Made by a program: the position numbers and the translations under genes. Shown piece after piece: positions 5,653 to 7,192 of a DNA stretch of 7,192 bases. Positions within the stretch are counted from its first letter, which is position 1. Each line of letters starts with the position of its first letter. Where the stretch lies: NCBI GenBank assembly GCA_028293055.1, contig JAQGLD010000558.1, positions 1-7,192 of the forward strand, written 5' to 3'. This DNA is from Alphaproteobacteria bacterium (GTDB lineage Bacteria > Pseudomonadota > Alphaproteobacteria > Sphingomonadales > Sphingomonadaceae). The notes beneath the pieces are model-generated. The model ran no database searches. It had not been told where the DNA came from and saw only the letters and a list, made by a program, of their open reading frames with translations.

Positions 5653-6207
5653 CTAAAGAAACCGGATCGGGTCGCGTCGGTCCCAGTGCCGCGTCGCCGC
5701 CTTGATCAACGCAAACGTCTCGACGATCCGCGGGCCCATTTCGACAAGCTCTACGATGCTGCCCGGATGGACGACGCTGCCCCTGATGTAGGCGAACCGG
5801 GTCAGCGCGCTTCGCCCCTCGGTCTCGACGATTCCGCCCTGTGCGAGGAGCAGGCGGCGGTCGGCATCGAAATCGCTCGAGGCGACTCCGAGATGGTGGA
5901 GCCCGCTGCGGCCGGCCTCGAGAAAGCGACTGTAGGTCGAGGGCGCCTCGCCGGGGACGATCAGTTCGATCTGCGTGTCGCCGACATAGCTGAGCGCAAC
6001 TCCGGCGATGATGTCGCGTCGGTCGGTCGGTTGGCCATCGACCCGAAGTTCCGGAAAGACCCGCGGCGGAAGCACGAAGAAGGGCCCGACGCCGAAGCTC
6101 CGCGTCCATTGCGCCATTGCGGGTTCGAGCGCATCGACCAGATAGCCGAGCTGAAACATCCCGTCGATCGCGCTCCTGCCCTCCGGCGGCGGCTTAGTCT
6201 CGCTCAT
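5653..6207 (-). CDS. VOC-superfamily protein, methylmalonyl-CoA epimerase-like type
   Basis: This is a 184-residue protein with two VOC modules. It has FQLGYLVDALEPAMAQW (18-34), a Gly-Val-Gly-Pro-Phe-Phe turn (39-44), TQIELIVPGE (78-87), GLHHLGVAS (102-110) and PGSIVELVE (148-156). This order is typical of the Glyoxalase_4 group that contains methylmalonyl-CoA epimerase and many uncharacterised proteins next to short-chain dehydrogenases. Predicted metal ligands are Glu81, His105 and Glu153, with Gln19 where epimerases usually have His. The gene overlaps the upstream SDR by 14 bases and has no clear ribosome binding site, so it is probably translated by coupling. Downstream there is only a GC-rich 6-bp hairpin (5617-5631) without a U run before the hydrolase fragment. 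Substrate unknown; a CoA thioester or hydroxy-ketone is plausible. Confidence 0.85.
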   Translation of the reverse strand: MSETKPPPEGRSAIDGMFQLGYLVDALEPAMAQWTRSFGVGPFFVLPPRVFPELRVDGQPTDRRDIIAGVALSYVGDTQIELIVPGEAPSTYSRFLEAGRSGLHHLGVASSDFDADRRLLLAQGGIVETEGRSALTRFAYIRGSVVHPGSIVELVEMGPRIVETFALIKAATRHWDRRDPIRFL

Positions 6208-7027
6208 CGCCGAAGGCCGATTGGGGAGCAGAGGATTCGGCCGCTGCCGAACCCAGCCTGTCGTTCAGATAATAAGCTTCGGGCAGCCGGCAATCGACCA
6301 GGCCGGCATCGACGGTCAGCACCTGCCCGGTGATCGTCCGTCCGGCGGGCCCGGCAAGATAGGCAAAGGCACCGGCGATATCTTCCGGCTCGACAACCAA
6401 TCCCATCGGGCTTCGTGCGCGCGCGAAATCGCGCATCGCCTCCGCGCCGCCATAAGCGGCCACGGTCAGCGCGGTGGCGACCTGTCCTGGTGCGACTGCG
6501 TTGACTCGAATACGATGTCCCGCAAGCTCCGAGGCGACCGATCGGGTCAAGCCGACGACGCCGTGCTTTGCCGTCGTATAGGCGTGCGGTGCCAGCGCGG
6601 CGATGCCGCCGACGCTGGTCGTCGACAGGATCGAGCCGCCGCGCCCGCCCGCCTTGATCGCGTTGCTGGCATGTTTCATCCCGAAGAACACGCTGTCCAG
6701 CAGGATGGCCAGGGTTCGTGACCAGTCCGCGCCGGAAATCGCTCCGACGCCGCCGGTCGCGCCCAGCACGCCGGCATTGTTGATCATGCAGTCGAGTCGG
6801 CCATGCAGCTCTACCGCGCGGTCGACCAGCTGCTTGACCTGAGCCTCATCGGTAACGTCGGTCCGAACGAACGCGCCGCCGATCTCGGTTGCGATCGCCT
6901 GTCCTGCTTCGTCGTGAAGATCGGCGATCACGACACGAGCGCCACCCTGAGCAAAGCGCCGCGCGGTCGCGTCGCCAAGCCCGCTCGCGCCGCCGGTTAT
7001 GATCGTGACAAGGCCTTCGAGATCCAT
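6194..7027 (-). CDS. Short-chain dehydrogenase/reductase (classical SDR, NAD-type)
   Basis: This 277-residue Rossmann-fold oxidoreductase interconverts an alcohol and a ketone. It shows the cofactor motif TGGASGLG (11-18), Asp36 after the second strand (indicating NAD(H) over NADP(H)), Asp57-Val58, the NNAG motif (83-86), catalytic Ser138 and Tyr150-x3-Lys154, and the NAVAPG loop (176-181). The fourth member of the classical tetrad, Asn, is replaced by Leu at about residue 109. A polar tail of some 35 residues (243-277) follows the usual end of the fold. The ATG at 7027 is chosen because AAGGAAGGA ends 6 bases upstream and the Rossmann strand begins at once. In-frame ATGs at 7153 and 7186 would add a Gly/Arg/Pro-rich leader encoded by a hairpin region. 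It is the first visible gene of the minus-strand SDR-VOC operon, with the VOC start inside its last codons. Confidence 0.94.
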   Translation of the reverse strand: MDLEGLVTIITGGASGLGDATARRFAQGGARVVIADLHDEAGQAIATEIGGAFVRTDVTDEAQVKQLVDRAVELHGRLDCMINNAGVLGATGGVGAISGADWSRTLAILLDSVFFGMKHASNAIKAGGRGGSILSTTSVGGIAALAPHAYTTAKHGVVGLTRSVASELAGHRIRVNAVAPGQVATALTVAAYGGAEAMRDFARARSPMGLVVEPEDIAGAFAYLAGPAGRTITGQVLTVDAGLVDCRLPEAYYLNDRLGSAAAESSAPQSAFGDERD

Positions 7028-7102
7028 GGAGCATCCTTCCTTCACCAGCCTTCGTTCGCCCGGGTCGGCTGCCGGCGAGCGAAGCGCCAACCGTCCGCTA
7101 TG

Positions 7103-7131
7103 GCCATGGCCGCCTTCCGGCGGCCCATGGC
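7103..7131 (-). other. Stable leader hairpin upstream of the SDR gene
   Basis: On the minus strand a 12-bp GC-rich stem forms from GCCATGG plus CCGCC pairing with GGCGG plus CCATGGC. It is interrupted by one bulged base (7124) and capped by a GGAA loop of the GNRA class (7115-7118). It lies about 75 bases before the SDR start codon and has no U run after it. It may be a 5' untranslated mRNA structure or the end of an upstream transcription unit. Confidence 0.55.
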
Positions 7132-7181
7132 TGTTCCCGACCGCGTCCCTCATGAACGATTGACTCCCTCTACCACGATCG

Positions 7182-7187
7182 ATCATA
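7182..7187 (-). promoter_or_regulatory. Possible -10 box for the SDR transcript
   Basis: TATGAT on the minus strand matches the -10 consensus at five of six positions and lies upstream of the leader hairpin. The matching -35 box would fall beyond the right edge of the window, so it cannot be checked here. Confidence 0.25.
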
Positions 7188-7192
7188 AAAAC

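Noticed and set aside
5585..6109. Minus-strand 174-codon frame across the second VOC gene
   Set aside because: Highly Arg/Pro-rich and out of frame with a clear VOC protein.
7028..7186. Longer SDR starts at 7153 or 7186
   Set aside because: They add a Gly/Arg/Pro-rich leader encoded by a hairpin region; the ATG at 7027 has the better ribosome binding site and begins right at the Rossmann strand.

Overview
This is a GC-rich window with dense, short-spaced and overlapping genes. Codon use and protein types suggest an alphaproteobacterium, most likely a sphingomonad (Sphingomonadales). That placement is an inference from composition and family resemblance; there is no rRNA or marker gene here. 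I see no tRNA, CRISPR array, insertion sequence or phage gene.

Layout. Bases 46-68 hold a strong minus-strand terminator. A minus-strand gene at 273-998 encodes a multi-pass membrane protein of the glycerophosphodiesterase-membrane-domain type. A 372-base stretch with no convincing gene follows. A TetR-family repressor gene (1371-2117, minus) then faces a plus-strand operon (2216-4511) across a 98-base divergent promoter region. That region holds an 18-bp imperfect palindrome lying exactly between a good -35 and -10. The operon has three genes that overlap by four bases at each junction: a MaoC/FAS1-like hot-dog protein without catalytic residues, a short MaoC hydratase with the D-x-N-P-x-H active-site motif, and a complete acyl-CoA synthetase. 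It ends in a 9-bp hairpin. A single VOC (glyoxalase-fold) gene follows at 4613-5002.

On the opposite strand, reading in from the right edge, lie an NAD-type short-chain dehydrogenase (6194-7027), an overlapping second VOC gene of the epimerase-like type (5653-6207), and a fragment of an HSL-type alpha/beta hydrolase (5097-5513). The fragment keeps only the C-terminal Asp/His part of the catalytic site. The two transcription directions converge at 5003-5096, where each terminal gene is followed within about a dozen bases by its own perfect 8-bp hairpin.

How it may work together (inference): a carboxylic acid is activated to a CoA thioester by the ligase, and an enoyl-CoA form is hydrated by a two-subunit hot-dog hydratase. 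The SDR could oxidise or reduce an alcohol/ketone, and the VOC proteins could epimerise, isomerise or cleave intermediates. The TetR protein would repress the operon, and its own gene, until a ligand (plausibly an acyl-CoA) appears. No acyl-CoA dehydrogenase or thiolase is present, so this would be a satellite catabolic locus relying on enzymes encoded elsewhere. The substrate cannot be read from the sequence.
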